A stretch of DNA of 64,000 nucleotides from Skermanella sp. TT6 (GCF_016653635.2 NZ_CP067420.1:179501-243500); one strand, 5' to 3'; numbered from the stretch's first letter, positions 17,188 to 26,377 are shown. A program made the numbers and translations. Notes: generated by a model not told the origin, from the letters alone.

Positions 17188-17372
17188 TGTGGAGACTTGG
17201 TAAGAACTCTAAAGGGTCGAGGGTGATCAATGAAAGTCGGCGTCGCTGTCGAAAATGCTCTCCTCATATAAGACGCCTGACACGCCATGGCAGCACTCCC
17301 GGCAGACCGCCGGCTTGATCCAATCACTCAACCATGAAACGTGCATACAAAAGAACGAAGGACCCAACTTCG
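17165..17372 (-). mobile_element. ISL3-type left-end fragment
   Basis: This is the reverse complement of an ISL3 end like that at about 27828-28020: GATCCGATCGATGATGTGGA, then GGTCGAGGGT, CTCATATAAGACG, CCATGGCA and GTGCATACAAAAGAACGAAG. It is diverged from the other copy, so it is an old fragment, and no matching other end is seen nearby. It truncates the DUF4926 gene. The next 276 bp up to 17648 hold no gene. Confidence 0.7.
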
Positions 17373-17648
17373 CACGCCGAACAACTTTCCGGCTTACAAA
17401 CTCCGCATCCCCGAATACAGGCTGCTGTCCGCGCCGGCACCAGGGCCCCGATGTCGGGTTGCACGACGACCTCGCGCCGCCGCATCGGCTATCCCATGGG
17501 CCAAGCCCCGCCGGCCGGTCCGTCATCGAACCTCAGGCTGCTGTCCCCACCGTTTCGGGACAAGGCGCCTTCGTCATGCAGGGCGTCTGCGCTCGATTGC
17601 AGCGCGGGGCCTGCCGGCATCGCCGGGCCGGCCGCTTCGGTGCGTCTT

Positions 17649-18608
17649 TCAGGGGCGCCGGGCCATGGCGGCGGCTGCCTGGGCCCAGATCGCCGTCAGG
17701 AGACACCCGCACTCCAGGCTGAGGCTTCCTGACGCTCCCCGAACCGGCGCGGCAGGTTCGAAGCGCGGCTGGAGACCCAGTGCGCAATCCTGCACGCGGG
17801 CGCAGACCGCGCTCCGGACGAGACCGCGCAGCATGCGCTCCAGGGCCCTGACCTCGTTGCCGTGCGTGCGCGCTGCCGGCGGCACCTCGCGGCTCGAGCC
17901 GAAAATCCGTCGCCGCCGCGTTTCCGGCAGGAGGAAGGCAGTCTTGTCCGCAGGCCCCCTCAGCAGTCTCCGATGGTCTTCCTCGGACAGGAGCCAGCTG
18001 AAGGTGTCCCCTCCGATTTCGACGAACTGCCGCATGGCCCCGACATCCCGTGCGCGGAGGACCGCATCGATTTCCAGGCACAGGCGCAGCGCGAAAACTT
18101 CGTCCCGCCAAAGCGACACCGGCTCGCCGTAGACCAGCGCTCCGCGGCCGGTTCCCCGCACGTCCACAGCCCTGTCCGCCTCGGCTGAAACGATCGGGGT
18201 GCCGCCGGCGTCCACGGCGACGATCAACTCGTCGAACGCCAGCCGTCCTCTCCTGCCGGCGAACGCGCGCACCGCCTCGGCTGTCGGGGTCAGGGCGGCG
18301 AACTCCCTGTAGAGGTCGGGATCGTCCAAGGGTGCATACTCATCCACGGGTTCGATCGGGCGCGCGGTGCCGAAGGCTGACAGGATGACCAGGCGATCGT
18401 CGGATGACTTCCCCGCCCAGCACTTGCGCACAGCGTCCTCGAACCTGGCGGTTTCGGCCGGATCTTCATTCGGGTCGGGTACGGGACATCCCAGTTCGGC
18501 CAGCGGGATGCCGAAGCCGAGCGCGGGCTGGGGAACTGCTTGCCCATCGTCATCGGCAGCGGCCGGTCTCCACCACCGGAATCCAAGATCCTTCAGGTCC
18601 AGCAGCAT
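17649..18608 (-). CDS. Hypothetical protein, 319 aa
   Basis: The start is the ATG at 18608, with GGGGAA 5-6 bases upstream. The protein opens MLLDLKDLGFRWWRPAAADD and has globular blocks SDDRLVILSAFGTARPIEPV, YREFAALTPTAEAVRAFAG, RLAFDELIVAVDAGGTPIVS, SLWRDEVFALRLCLEIDAVL and GGDTFSWLLSEEDHRRLL. The C-terminal 90 residues carry a His/Asn and several Cys (AARTHGNEVRALERMLRGL, then CARVQDCALGLQPRF, ECGC). I do not recognise a family and see no membrane segment. The open frame extends upstream through a tandem repeat, which I exclude. Confidence 0.6.
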   Translation of the reverse strand: MLLDLKDLGFRWWRPAAADDDGQAVPQPALGFGIPLAELGCPVPDPNEDPAETARFEDAVRKCWAGKSSDDRLVILSAFGTARPIEPVDEYAPLDDPDLYREFAALTPTAEAVRAFAGRRGRLAFDELIVAVDAGGTPIVSAEADRAVDVRGTGRGALVYGEPVSLWRDEVFALRLCLEIDAVLRARDVGAMRQFVEIGGDTFSWLLSEEDHRRLLRGPADKTAFLLPETRRRRIFGSSREVPPAARTHGNEVRALERMLRGLVRSAVCARVQDCALGLQPRFEPAAPVRGASGSLSLECGCLLTAIWAQAAAAMARRP

Positions 18609-18654
18609 GGCGGTATTCCCCAGGGTGGCTCCGGGTTCCTGCAGACGGCCGGAT

Positions 18655-18762
18655 CCTGTCGATGCCCGTGCCTTTGCCGGAAACTCGGCGGCAGGCGTGC
18701 CGGAGGTTCCTGTCGATGCCCGTGCCTTTGCCGGAAACTCGGCGGCAGGCGTGCCGGAGGTT
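18655..18762. repeat. 54-bp perfect tandem duplication
   Basis: Two adjacent copies of a 54-bp unit that begins CCTGTCGATGCCCGTGCCTT and ends GGCGTGCCGGAGGTT. The perfect identity points to a recent event. It lies upstream of the 319-aa gene. Confidence 0.85.
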
Positions 18763-19183
18763 CCGGCCGGCACCCTGCGGACCGCCGTGGGCCTGTCCCG
18801 ACGGTCGGGTTCGGCCGGTCCATCATCGCCTGCCGAGCCGTCAGAAACTGACGGGCCGGCCAACGCGAAGGCGCGGAAACCCGCCGGATGAGGCCGTCCG
18901 GGCGCCGAGTTCCCCCGGGAGGCCCCGGAAGCCGGAATGGTCAGGCCGCCGCTCGGATCCTGTCAGGCTCGCCGGGCAAACCCTCCACCGATCCAGGGTC
19001 ATGGCGCTCGGGTTCGTCGCGGCGGAGCCGGGTCCTGCCGGCCGGCGGGCAAGGAACAGGGGCGCCGTGATCGGTTCCGACGCTTTCCGGGTTCGGGACC
19101 GGAGTTCAGGTGTGGGTCCAGGGCGCAGGCCGGCGGCGAGACAGGCGCCCGACCGGTGCCGCGGCCGAGTCGATCAGGGACAG

Positions 19184-19256
19184 GTGGCCCGCGACGCCGG
19201 ATGCTCCCGGAAGACCGGGCCCCCCGCTTCAACGCCCGAAGCGTTTCGCGGACCGG
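19184..19256. repeat. Intergenic repeat, copy 2
   Basis: Related to 14595-14668: GCGACGCCGGATGCTCC, CCCCCCGCTTCAACG, CGAAGCGTTTCGCGGA. The palindrome is changed by one base compared with copy 1. It precedes the second paralogue. Confidence 0.6.
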
Positions 19257-19432
19257 CACCGATGATGTCGCGATCGGATCTCCGCGACTTGCCGGAAGGA
19301 ACAACGATGTTTACAGCGGCGGTCGCACCGGTGAGGATGGCTCGGCCAAGCAGGGAACCGTGGCGCGGCCGATGGCGGCCGGCCCTGACAGGCAGGATCC
19401 TGCCCAGCAGCCGGCTGTCGGCCGGTAAGACG

Positions 19433-19879
19433 ATGCACCATGTCTTTCGCGATCATGCTCTCGTCCGCCTCGGGAGCGACGTCTTCCTCGCCGTGCTCGG
19501 CTGGTCGCGAAGCCTCGAGGCATTCGACCGCTGGATGGCGGACACCCATCCCGGGGCCCGTGTCGGCATCACCGAGTTCGATTACCTGACGTTCGGGCCT
19601 CTCGCCGGGATCGTTTTCGATCACTACGACGTGATCTTAAGCGTTCGCTTCGCGTCGGAGGCCGAGGCGCGGGACTTCGAGGCGCGCTGGCCGACGATCG
19701 GGCCCGCCGCCCGGTCGTTTGCCGAGCTGTGGCCGGATCCCGGACCGACACCGCGCCGATACGAGCTCTACGAGCCGCACTTCCGGCGCAGGAGGGCCGA
19801 CTTGAAGCTCCGGCGGGCCGCGCGCGGCGAAGCCGCCGATCCCGGCGAAGCCGGGCTGGAGCCGTCGCCCGGATCATGA
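19433..19879 (+). CDS. Hypothetical protein, 148 aa (paralogue of 15312-15728)
   Basis: It opens MHHVFRDHALVRLGSDVFLA and continues VLGWSRSLEAFDRWMADTHP, FDYLTFGPLAGIVFDHYDVI, LSVRFASEAEARDFEARWP and WPDPGPTPRR. The conserved order with the other copy shows that both are genes under selection, or were until recently. The tail is basic then glycine/proline rich. The function is unknown, and no catalytic motif is evident. The ATG follows GGTAAGACG. Confidence 0.65.
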   Translation: MHHVFRDHALVRLGSDVFLAVLGWSRSLEAFDRWMADTHPGARVGITEFDYLTFGPLAGIVFDHYDVILSVRFASEAEARDFEARWPTIGPAARSFAELWPDPGPTPRRYELYEPHFRRRRADLKLRRAARGEAADPGEAGLEPSPGS

Positions 19880-20300
19880 AGCGTCGGGCGCCCGGTGCAT
19901 CCGACACAGGGCATGGCCGGCGGAGTCCCGCGGCCCCTTCTCCCGCAGGGCACCCCTGCTTCTTCCGGCGCGGGAGCCGGCGGCGTTCTTCGATGCGATG
20001 AACCTGGCTGGCGGCCGGTGACGCCGAACCCGGCGAAGGGCTCGACGCCGCAGGGTGCCGTCGGTCCGTCCTGTCGCCGGAGTGGGTCGCGGCTGCTCTC
20101 CCTTCCGCATCGGACAGGGCGGCGTACCCGAAGACGGCGTGATGGCCGCGTCGCCGTGGCCGGGCCGGTGACGTGATCGTCGACCGGCGGACTGCAGGGG
20201 TCGTTCCCGGCTCTTTGCCTGGACCGCGGGGTATCGCCGCGTCCGGTTCTGACGCGGCGCCGACGATAAGCTCGGCGAAACTTCGGAAGGGGAGCGCGTG
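19880..20300. other. 421 bp without a clear gene
   Basis: Only arginine/serine-rich shadow frames. An AAGGGGAG ribosome binding site at the right end belongs to the next gene. Confidence 0.4.
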
Positions 20301-20708
20301 ATGGATCACGTTCGGCGAACGGAACCGGCCCGGGCGGGCCCCGCGGCCGATCCGGGGGCGGACGAGGACGGACCGCCGGAGGGAACGGGCGGGACCATTG
20401 CTCATGCGCACCGGCGGGACGCGGCGCATAAGGCGGAGTTCACCCGACCGAGCCCAGTCGTCGCCACCGCCGCCGTGGAATTTACGCGGCCGCAGGACGC
20501 CGCCGGCTCCGGTCGCGCGCGGATCAAGGCCGCCGGCGAACGGCGGGGCTGTATCCTCGATCCCGACGACACCAGCCTGACCGGCGGCGTGCGGGTGACA
20601 CCCGCCGATCTCCTCCGGGCCGCCAGGGAACCGCGGGTGGCTTGCTACACGATCACCGACGACATAACGGAGGATGATATCCACCGGATGTTGTTTGAGG
20701 AGGAGTGA
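20301..20708 (+). CDS. Hypothetical protein, 135 aa
   Basis: The start is the ATG at 20301, with AAGGGGAG 7-8 bases upstream; a GTG three bases before it is possible. The first 50 residues are low-complexity (Ala, Pro, Gly, Asp). The ordered part follows: AEFTRPSPVVATAAVEFTRP, with an EFTRP repeat, RGCILDPDDTSLTGGVRVTP and ACYTITDDITEDDIHRMLFE. The ending resembles short proteins with a conserved acidic helix. I do not recognise the family. Confidence 0.5.
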   Translation: MDHVRRTEPARAGPAADPGADEDGPPEGTGGTIAHAHRRDAAHKAEFTRPSPVVATAAVEFTRPQDAAGSGRARIKAAGERRGCILDPDDTSLTGGVRVTPADLLRAAREPRVACYTITDDITEDDIHRMLFEEE

Positions 20709-20907
20709 ACTCCGCGGCCCGAGCCTTGTGCGGGCGGGAAGTGATGCGCAGGCATGATGCCGGCGGGCTGATCGGCCCGGGTGCGGTTCGGGACAGCTTT
20801 CCATCCCGTCGGCCGGATGACGCCGCCGCGGGAGAAGCCCCCTGACGCTGCCGACAGGCGTCCGCCGACCTGACCGACCCGGGTGTTCTCGGGGGGACGT
20901 CGGCGTT

Positions 20908-22314
20908 CTAGCTTTCGACGGCAGGATGGTAGGCTCCCGCCGTCCTCCCGAACGTCGCGGCGACCGCCTCGTGCGCCGTCGCGACGTGTGGCGGAACGGC
21001 GAGCCAGTAGCGCCGCCGGGAGCCGTCCGGGAGAATGGCGGGATCCTCCACCTCGACGAAAACGCTGGGGTCCTCCCTCCGGCCGAGGACGTGGAGCCGT
21101 CCGAAGCGGTCCTGCTGCACCGGGCGGGAGCGGAGCACCTCGAAGAACCGCGCCGTCCCGAAGGCCTTGATGGCTCCCGTGCGGCGGGGCGCATCGGGTA
21201 TCCGGGTCAGGTAGCGCGCGAGCAGCCGGTCGCCGGCCCGGGCCGGCAGGAGACGCAGGACCACCGCGAGGACTCCCCGGTATCCGAGCCAGTCGAACAC
21301 GGCGCCGCGGGCATGGCGGCCGGGCCCCGGCGCGCCGTGCTCCGTCGGGAACGTCAGCGGCGCATTGGCGGGAAGCACCACCGCGATGCCGTCGAGCACG
21401 CACAGGGCGTCCGCCGTCCGGTCGATCATGACGGCGGCGTTCAGGACCTCGGGCAGTTCGACCTCCGCCCTGTTCTCAACGCCGAGCCGGGCGACCTCCC
21501 AGCCCGGCCCGAACCGGGCCACGGCGCGACCCAGCACGGGGCGGACATCGTGCCAGAACTCGGCGGCACGGGTTCCCTCGCGCTGGATGAGGTGGGCGGC
21601 CTCCGCGCGCCTGGTGGGGGCGAGCGCTTCCGGGCCGGCACGCCGCGGCGGCGGAGCGGCAGTGTCGACGGAGACCAGGGCCGAGGCCAGCCGATGCTCC
21701 ACCATGCCGAGAACCGGCTCGCCGCCGCGCAGCGGCACCGGAGCGCCGAGATCGGCGGCGATCTCGCGACGGCGCCAGCACGGCCAGAGCACGATGCCGA
21801 GGAGAACCACGATCACGATCGCCTGGCTTGCCATGGCGGCGACCGCCAGGGCCGCGGTGACCGGCCCCGGCACGAAGGCGAGCGACGGCGGCACGGTCGC
21901 ACCGAGGCAGAGGAGCAGGGCGGCAAGGCGCCAGGCGATGCCGGGCGTCGCTTCGGTCCTCCTGTGTTCGGTCTGCACCGGCATCAGGGCGATGAAGATC
22001 AGCATCGGCAGGGACATCAGGAGAGTGCCGCCATCGAGAACATGGCCGATCCTCTCCTCCGGGCCGGAGAAAGCCGTCGCCGCGAGGGCGGCCGTGACCG
22101 CGAACATGAAGCACAGCGCGAACAGATGAACGATCGCCAGGCTTCGCCGCGGACCGGTGCGCGCGGTCGCGGCGGCGCAGACCACGCTGAACTCGGCGGC
22201 GTTGCGGGCGGTCACGACGACGGGAGGCTTCAGGTGGCATGCCGCGTAAAGGCGCCGAACCGCGTCGTCAGGCGCTCCGGCCGCCGATCGGGTGCCGTCC
22301 ATCAGGAGTGCCAA
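20908..22314 (-). CDS. DUF6745-like membrane protein, 468 aa
   Basis: The N-terminal 190 residues hold about four membrane segments (SLAIVHLFALCFMFAVTAAL, TLLMSLPMLIFIALMPV, AWRLAALLLCLGATVPPSLA, SQAIVIVVLLGIVLWPC). The C-terminal part matches DUF6745: AIKAFGTARFFEVLRS, VFVEVEDPAILPDGSRRRYW, LAVPPHVATAHEAVAATFG. In ordinary DUF6745 proteins there is no such membrane part, so this may be a fusion. It is followed on transcription by nothing on the same strand and preceded by a small gene with 6 bp between, which commonly accompanies DUF6745. Role unknown. Confidence 0.7.
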   Translation of the reverse strand: MALLMDGTRSAAGAPDDAVRRLYAACHLKPPVVVTARNAAEFSVVCAAATARTGPRRSLAIVHLFALCFMFAVTAALAATAFSGPEERIGHVLDGGTLLMSLPMLIFIALMPVQTEHRRTEATPGIAWRLAALLLCLGATVPPSLAFVPGPVTAALAVAAMASQAIVIVVLLGIVLWPCWRRREIAADLGAPVPLRGGEPVLGMVEHRLASALVSVDTAAPPPRRAGPEALAPTRRAEAAHLIQREGTRAAEFWHDVRPVLGRAVARFGPGWEVARLGVENRAEVELPEVLNAAVMIDRTADALCVLDGIAVVLPANAPLTFPTEHGAPGPGRHARGAVFDWLGYRGVLAVVLRLLPARAGDRLLARYLTRIPDAPRRTGAIKAFGTARFFEVLRSRPVQQDRFGRLHVLGRREDPSVFVEVEDPAILPDGSRRRYWLAVPPHVATAHEAVAATFGRTAGAYHPAVES

Positions 22315-22320
22315 GGCCGT

Positions 22321-22656
22321 TCAGTCCAGCACGGGACGGACGGCAGCGAGGCCCGGGTCGAACTCGCGCTGACGCACGACCCGGTAGGTTCCCTGCGGAA
22401 GATCGATGGGCGCGTGCTCCTCGTGGACGAGGCGCGCGCCGTGGAGCCCGACCACGAGATAATCCGGGGTTTCGTCCGGCACGGCGGCGAGGCTCCAGGC
22501 GGCGACATCGGAACCCGGGGCCAGGACGTGCGACCGGGTTCCACCGCGGCCGGGTGCCACGAGCAGCGGCCGCCCGGCCGGCGACCTTTTTGGCATGGCG
22601 TTCGCCGGCACGGCATCGACGCGTTCAAGAAGCACGTCACCCTGTCGGAACTGCAT
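22321..22656 (-). CDS. Small DUF6745-partner protein, 111 aa
   Basis: It opens MQFRQGDVLLERVDAVPANA and ends LVHEEHAPIDLPQGTYRVVR, QREFDPG. This pattern (QGDVLL near the start, VHEEHAPI-LPxGxYRVVRQRE near the end) is the usual small protein coded next to DUF6745 genes. It is predicted to be a compact beta protein. It ends 6 bases before the DUF6745 start, so they form an operon. The start is the ATG at 22656 after GGAAAGGATG. Confidence 0.75.
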   Translation of the reverse strand: MQFRQGDVLLERVDAVPANAMPKRSPAGRPLLVAPGRGGTRSHVLAPGSDVAAWSLAAVPDETPDYLVVGLHGARLVHEEHAPIDLPQGTYRVVRQREFDPGLAAVRPVLD

Positions 22657-23104
22657 GCGGCATCCTTTCCCGGAGTCCTGGCCGATCATCCTACCGCCGG
22701 CCGTCCGATCGCCGCGAGGTATCGATCGTATAGGCGGGCCGGAGCAGGCCGGGCCGGCACGGCAGTTGGAACCTGGTGTCGATGTCCCGTGACCAGCCGG
22801 CCGGATGGCTGACCGGTCAGGTGCGGCGGGCGACTCGGGGACGGCGGCGTTCCGCTGGGGACGGCGAATCCGATATTCGGGGAACGGAAGCCTGTGGGCA
22901 AGGGGAGAGCGGCAGGCGTCGCAGGACAGCCGGACGGGACGTGAGAGCGCCGGCTCGGCGCAGACCCCGCCGGCTTGCCCTGGACGGCGCGGGTTCAACC
23001 AAGTATTCATGCTCCATATGCGATGTTCGGTCGTGTATTGGTTGCTGGTTGAACGACGGCCGGATGCATCCGGCCCGTGAGCCGGCACAGAGAGGAGCGC
23101 TGCC
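22657..23104. other. 448 bp between divergent genes
   Basis: No gene recognised. A less GC-rich patch at 22995-23050 (AAGTATTCATGCTCCATATG) probably carries the promoter of the exonuclease gene. Confidence 0.4.
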
Positions 23105-24004
23105 ATGACCCCGGCCGAAATGGCCGCCGCCCTGGAGGACACCGGCCGCTACCGCGTCTTCGACGTCTACCGGCAGACGGACGGGTACGGCGACCTGCCG
23201 CCGGATGCGACGGTCTGCCGGCTGCTCTACATCGACACGGAGACGACCGGCCTCGAGCACGACGCCGAGATCATCGAACTGGCGGCCGTGCAGGTGGAAT
23301 ACGACCCGTCGACCGGCAGGCTCGGCAGGATCCTGGCCGCCCGTTCGTGGCTGGAGCAGCCGGCCGGCGGCGCCGAAGTGCCGGCGGAAGTGACCGCGCT
23401 GACCGGCATCACCACGGACATGGTCGCCGGGCAGCGGATCGACGACGCGGCCGTGCTGGACCTGCTGGCCGCGTCGAACCTGGTGGTCTCGCACAACGCG
23501 TCCTTCGACCGCCCGAAGCTCGAGGCGCGGCTGCCGGCTTTCGCGGCGAAGCCCTGGGCCTGCACGGCGGCCGAGATCGACTGGAAGGCCGAAGGCATCG
23601 GCTCGGCGAAACTCGATTATGTCGCCTTCCGCATGGGCTTCATCTTCGCCGGGGCCCACCGCGGCGAGGTCGACTGCCTGGCGGGCGTCGAGGTTCTGAG
23701 CCGGACGCTGGCGGTGACGGGAACGCTCGCGATGGCGAGCCTGCTGGCGCGGGCACGGACGCCGACCTCAAGGGTGTGGGCGATCGGCAGCCCGTTCGAC
23801 GCCAAGGATGCGCTGAAGCGGCGCGGATACCGGTGGAACGACGGATCGATCCCGGGCAGCGCCAGGACATGGTTCCGCGACCTGCAGGAGGATGGTGCGG
23901 ATGCCGAACTGGAGTGGCTGAGAGCGAATGCCGGCTGCACAGGCGTTCCGGTCCGGCTGACGGCGCGGGACCGCCATGCCGCGAGGGCGATGCTGATCCC
24001 CTGA
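23105..24004 (+). CDS. DnaQ-like 3'-5' exonuclease (DEDDh)
   Basis: 299 aa with the three exonuclease motifs: YIDTETTGLEHDAEIIELA (Exo I), VSHNASFDRPKLEAR (Exo II), and HRGEVDCLAG (Exo III with His and Asp). The C-terminal 90 residues add a small domain, SPFDAKDALKRRGYRWNDGS, often found in stand-alone DnaQ-type exonucleases. The start ATG follows AGAGGAGCGCTGCC. No polymerase or helicase is adjacent, so it is a stand-alone exonuclease, perhaps in DNA repair or a defence setting. Confidence 0.85.
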   Translation: MTPAEMAAALEDTGRYRVFDVYRQTDGYGDLPPDATVCRLLYIDTETTGLEHDAEIIELAAVQVEYDPSTGRLGRILAARSWLEQPAGGAEVPAEVTALTGITTDMVAGQRIDDAAVLDLLAASNLVVSHNASFDRPKLEARLPAFAAKPWACTAAEIDWKAEGIGSAKLDYVAFRMGFIFAGAHRGEVDCLAGVEVLSRTLAVTGTLAMASLLARARTPTSRVWAIGSPFDAKDALKRRGYRWNDGSIPGSARTWFRDLQEDGADAELEWLRANAGCTGVPVRLTARDRHAARAMLIP

Positions 24005-24303
24005 TCGAGGAGGCAATCGAGCGCGGCGCAATGGTCCCAGCCTGCCGGCGGGCGGAAGCGGCCAATCCTCTTTCTTGTCGGTGCACCCGCCCGGCCACGC
24101 CGGCCGGATGAATGGGGGCCGCTTGAACCACTTCGACAGCGAGCCTGGATCCATCGGCGGAGCCTCTCCACCCCGGACGTTCGAAGGAAGTCTAGGACCC
24201 GGTTCCTGGTCAAGCCATTAACTTCGACTCAACTATTTCTCAGCCATGGTGTCCGTAATGCGTCGTGATACCCAAGATGGCCGCGTCCAAGCTGGGGAAA
24301 CAT

Positions 24304-25494
24304 ATGCTTCAGGTACAAAACTATTCCTGGACCGATCTCTTCGATCTGGTAGAAAAGAAGCCCTGGCCCGGCAACCCCTCGCCGTTCGATTCGGTTATCC
24401 GGTTCAAGCACCTTGATGATACTGCCTCGTTTGCGGGTCCCGGCATCTATGCTTTGTTCTTCGATGAGGGCCTGATCTATATCGGGAAGTATCGTGGGAG
24501 GAAAAACAATCCCTTTTCCGGCGATGTGTCGCGGTTCCGGTGGGACAAGCATCTTGGTACCTTCACGATGCGCGGCCGCAACGTATCATTGCCGCCGACC
24601 GTGCTCGAGCGGGTACTGGCCACCTTCAGTGGTGACCTGATCGATCAGATCGGCCGGGGCGCCCCCGAGACGATCGAGCGGGATCGCGGTATGGTGGCGG
24701 GGTTCAAGCGGGTGCGCTTCGCACTCGAAAACTGGCAGGCGTTTTCCCGGTTGGGCAAAGAGACGCTTGCCCGGTTTACGGCCGTCTATGTGCGGGTGCT
24801 TCCGAGCCCCGACCTGTCGGCTGGAAACACGGAGGAGATCCGTGCGGCTGTGTCCGCTGCGGAAACGACGCTCATCCGGGAATTTCTTCCGGTTTGTAAC
24901 AATGAGAGCGACAGAACCTATCCATATGAAGCCATTCCGGCCAGTCTTGTAGCCGGTCGCATTCAGGAGGTTTTGCGGAAAGCACTTCTCAGGGGTGAAG
25001 ATCCGGAGTCCGCGGGACGGTTGAGGCCGGAAGGCGGTCGAGACGGCGGCAATCATCCGTCCTCGGAGGGGATGAGTATCAGTCCTGACGATTTTGACCG
25101 CAATGAGGAGCGTTTCCTTGACGTTCTTGATCCGTGGGCCAGAGGGTTCGTTGGTCAACTGCGCGAGTGTTGCGATACCCGGTCGGATGATTTGGAGGTC
25201 TACTTCACGGCGGCGGGAGGAGCCGATTTGCGGATCAGGTACAGCGTGCCGGACCGCAGGGCACGGACGCTGTTGACCATGAAATGGCAGCCGCGGAGCC
25301 AGCGGCTGAGGTGCGAGGTTCTTGCCGATGTCGCGGCATGCCGGCAGTGCGGCTTCGGCCCCGACCAGATTGCCTCCTCGACGGACTCGGTAATGCTCAG
25401 CCGGCTCGATCTTCATTCCGGTCGCGATCAACTGGATGAGCTGATGGCATTGCTTGACCGAGCCGCACGGGCGCTGACGGTTCCCGTCCTCTGA
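24304..25494 (+). CDS. GIY-YIG nuclease-like protein, 396 aa
   Basis: The start is the ATG at 24304 after GGGGAAAC. The N-terminal 100 residues contain GPGIYALFFDEGLIYIGKYR, which fits the GIY-YIG nuclease core (G-I-Y then Y-I-G about 10 residues later), with an Arg/Lys run and RWDKHLGTFTMRGR following. The C-terminal 150 residues form a separate domain (PDDFDRNEERFLDVLDPWAR, VYFTAAGGADLRIRYSVP). The GC is lower than the neighbourhood, and the next DNA is a mobile-element pile, so recent transfer is likely. A restriction-like role is possible but inferred. Confidence 0.65.
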   Translation: MLQVQNYSWTDLFDLVEKKPWPGNPSPFDSVIRFKHLDDTASFAGPGIYALFFDEGLIYIGKYRGRKNNPFSGDVSRFRWDKHLGTFTMRGRNVSLPPTVLERVLATFSGDLIDQIGRGAPETIERDRGMVAGFKRVRFALENWQAFSRLGKETLARFTAVYVRVLPSPDLSAGNTEEIRAAVSAAETTLIREFLPVCNNESDRTYPYEAIPASLVAGRIQEVLRKALLRGEDPESAGRLRPEGGRDGGNHPSSEGMSISPDDFDRNEERFLDVLDPWARGFVGQLRECCDTRSDDLEVYFTAAGGADLRIRYSVPDRRARTLLTMKWQPRSQRLRCEVLADVAACRQCGFGPDQIASSTDSVMLSRLDLHSGRDQLDELMALLDRAARALTVPVL

Positions 25495-25545
25495 GCGCCA
25501 TCAGCGATTTGGCTCATCAACAGGTGCGTCGCCGGCTCTTAACCC

Positions 25546-26377
25546 GGCATCGTCACGTTAACGGACTGAGGTGGCATTTGATGTTCGGGTGGGGCACGGT
25601 GGCGGAATGAAACGCGTCCTTGATCCTCATCATCGTCACCGCTTCCCAGCCGAAATCATCAGTCACGCCGTTTGGCTGTACCACACGTTCTGTCTCAGCT
25701 TCCGGGACATCGAGCTGATGCTGGCGGAGCGGGGCGTAGTAGTCTCCTACGAAACGATCCGGCGCTGGTGTCGGAAGTTCGCCCGGACTTTCGCCGACCG
25801 ACTGCGGCGGCGCCGACCAAGGCCGGGCGATCACTGGCATTCGGATGAGGTGTTCATCCGGATCAACGGCGTCCAGCACTACCTCTGGCGTGCCGTCGAT
25901 CAGGACGGCGTGGCGCCCGACGTGCTGGTGCAGAGCCGGCGCAACACCAGGGCGGCCAAGCGCTTCTTCAAGAAGCTGCTGAGGGCTTGCGCTATGTGCC
26001 GCGGGTGGTGGTCACCGATCAGCTGAAAAGCGACGCCGCGGCCAAGCGCCAGGTCATCCCACACGTTGAACACCGGCAAAGCCGCTACCTGAACAATCGC
26101 GCCGAGAACTCGCATCAGCTGACCCGCCAGCGCGAACGGCGGATGAAGCGGTTCAAGTCACCCCGGCAGGCCCAGCAATTCCTGTCCGCCCACGGTCCCA
26201 TTCACCAGCACAGCCATCCCCGTCGGCATCTTATGAGTGCTGCCGAGTACCGCGCCTACCGTACCAACGCGTTCGAGGTCTGGAAGCAGGAAACCTGCGT
26301 CCGGATGACGGCATAAAGGCCGACTTACCGACCGCTGACGTCTTCGCACGGCAAATCCGAGTTAACGTGACAATGCC
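25546..26377 (+). mobile_element. IS6-family insertion sequence (832 bp)
   Basis: Bounded by 17-bp inverted repeats with one mismatch: GGCATCGTCACGTTAAC at 25546-25562 and GTTAACGTGACAATGCC at 26361-26377. The length is typical of IS6/IS26-like elements. The adjacent 8 bases (CTTAACCC left, ATTTCGGT right) do not match, so no target duplication is visible. Confidence 0.85.
25607..26316 (+). pseudogene. IS6-family transposase, frameshifted
   Basis: The start is MKRVLDPHHRHRFPAEIISH. The catalytic DDE core is present (HWHSDEVFIRINGVQHYLWR, VDQDGVAPDVLVQSRRNTRA). The frame changes near 25990: the first frame runs into a stop, while the second continues LRYVPRVVVTDQLKSDAAAK, AENSHQLTRQRERRMKRF. 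The element is therefore likely inactive unless the shift is programmed or is a sequence error. Confidence 0.85.

Larger units (their letters stand above)
18609..19432. other. 824 bp intergenic region with two repeats
   Basis: No supported gene. It carries a 54-bp tandem duplication (18655-18762) and the second copy of the 74-bp intergenic repeat (19184-19256). Confidence 0.5.

Noticed and set aside
17649-18863. Long 404-codon version of the 319-aa protein
   Set aside because: The extra N-terminus is translated tandem repeat with low complexity; the ATG at 18608 has a ribosome binding site.
20926-22812. A 628-codon plus-strand frame
   Set aside because: Antisense shadow of the DUF6745 and partner genes, with charged low-complexity composition.
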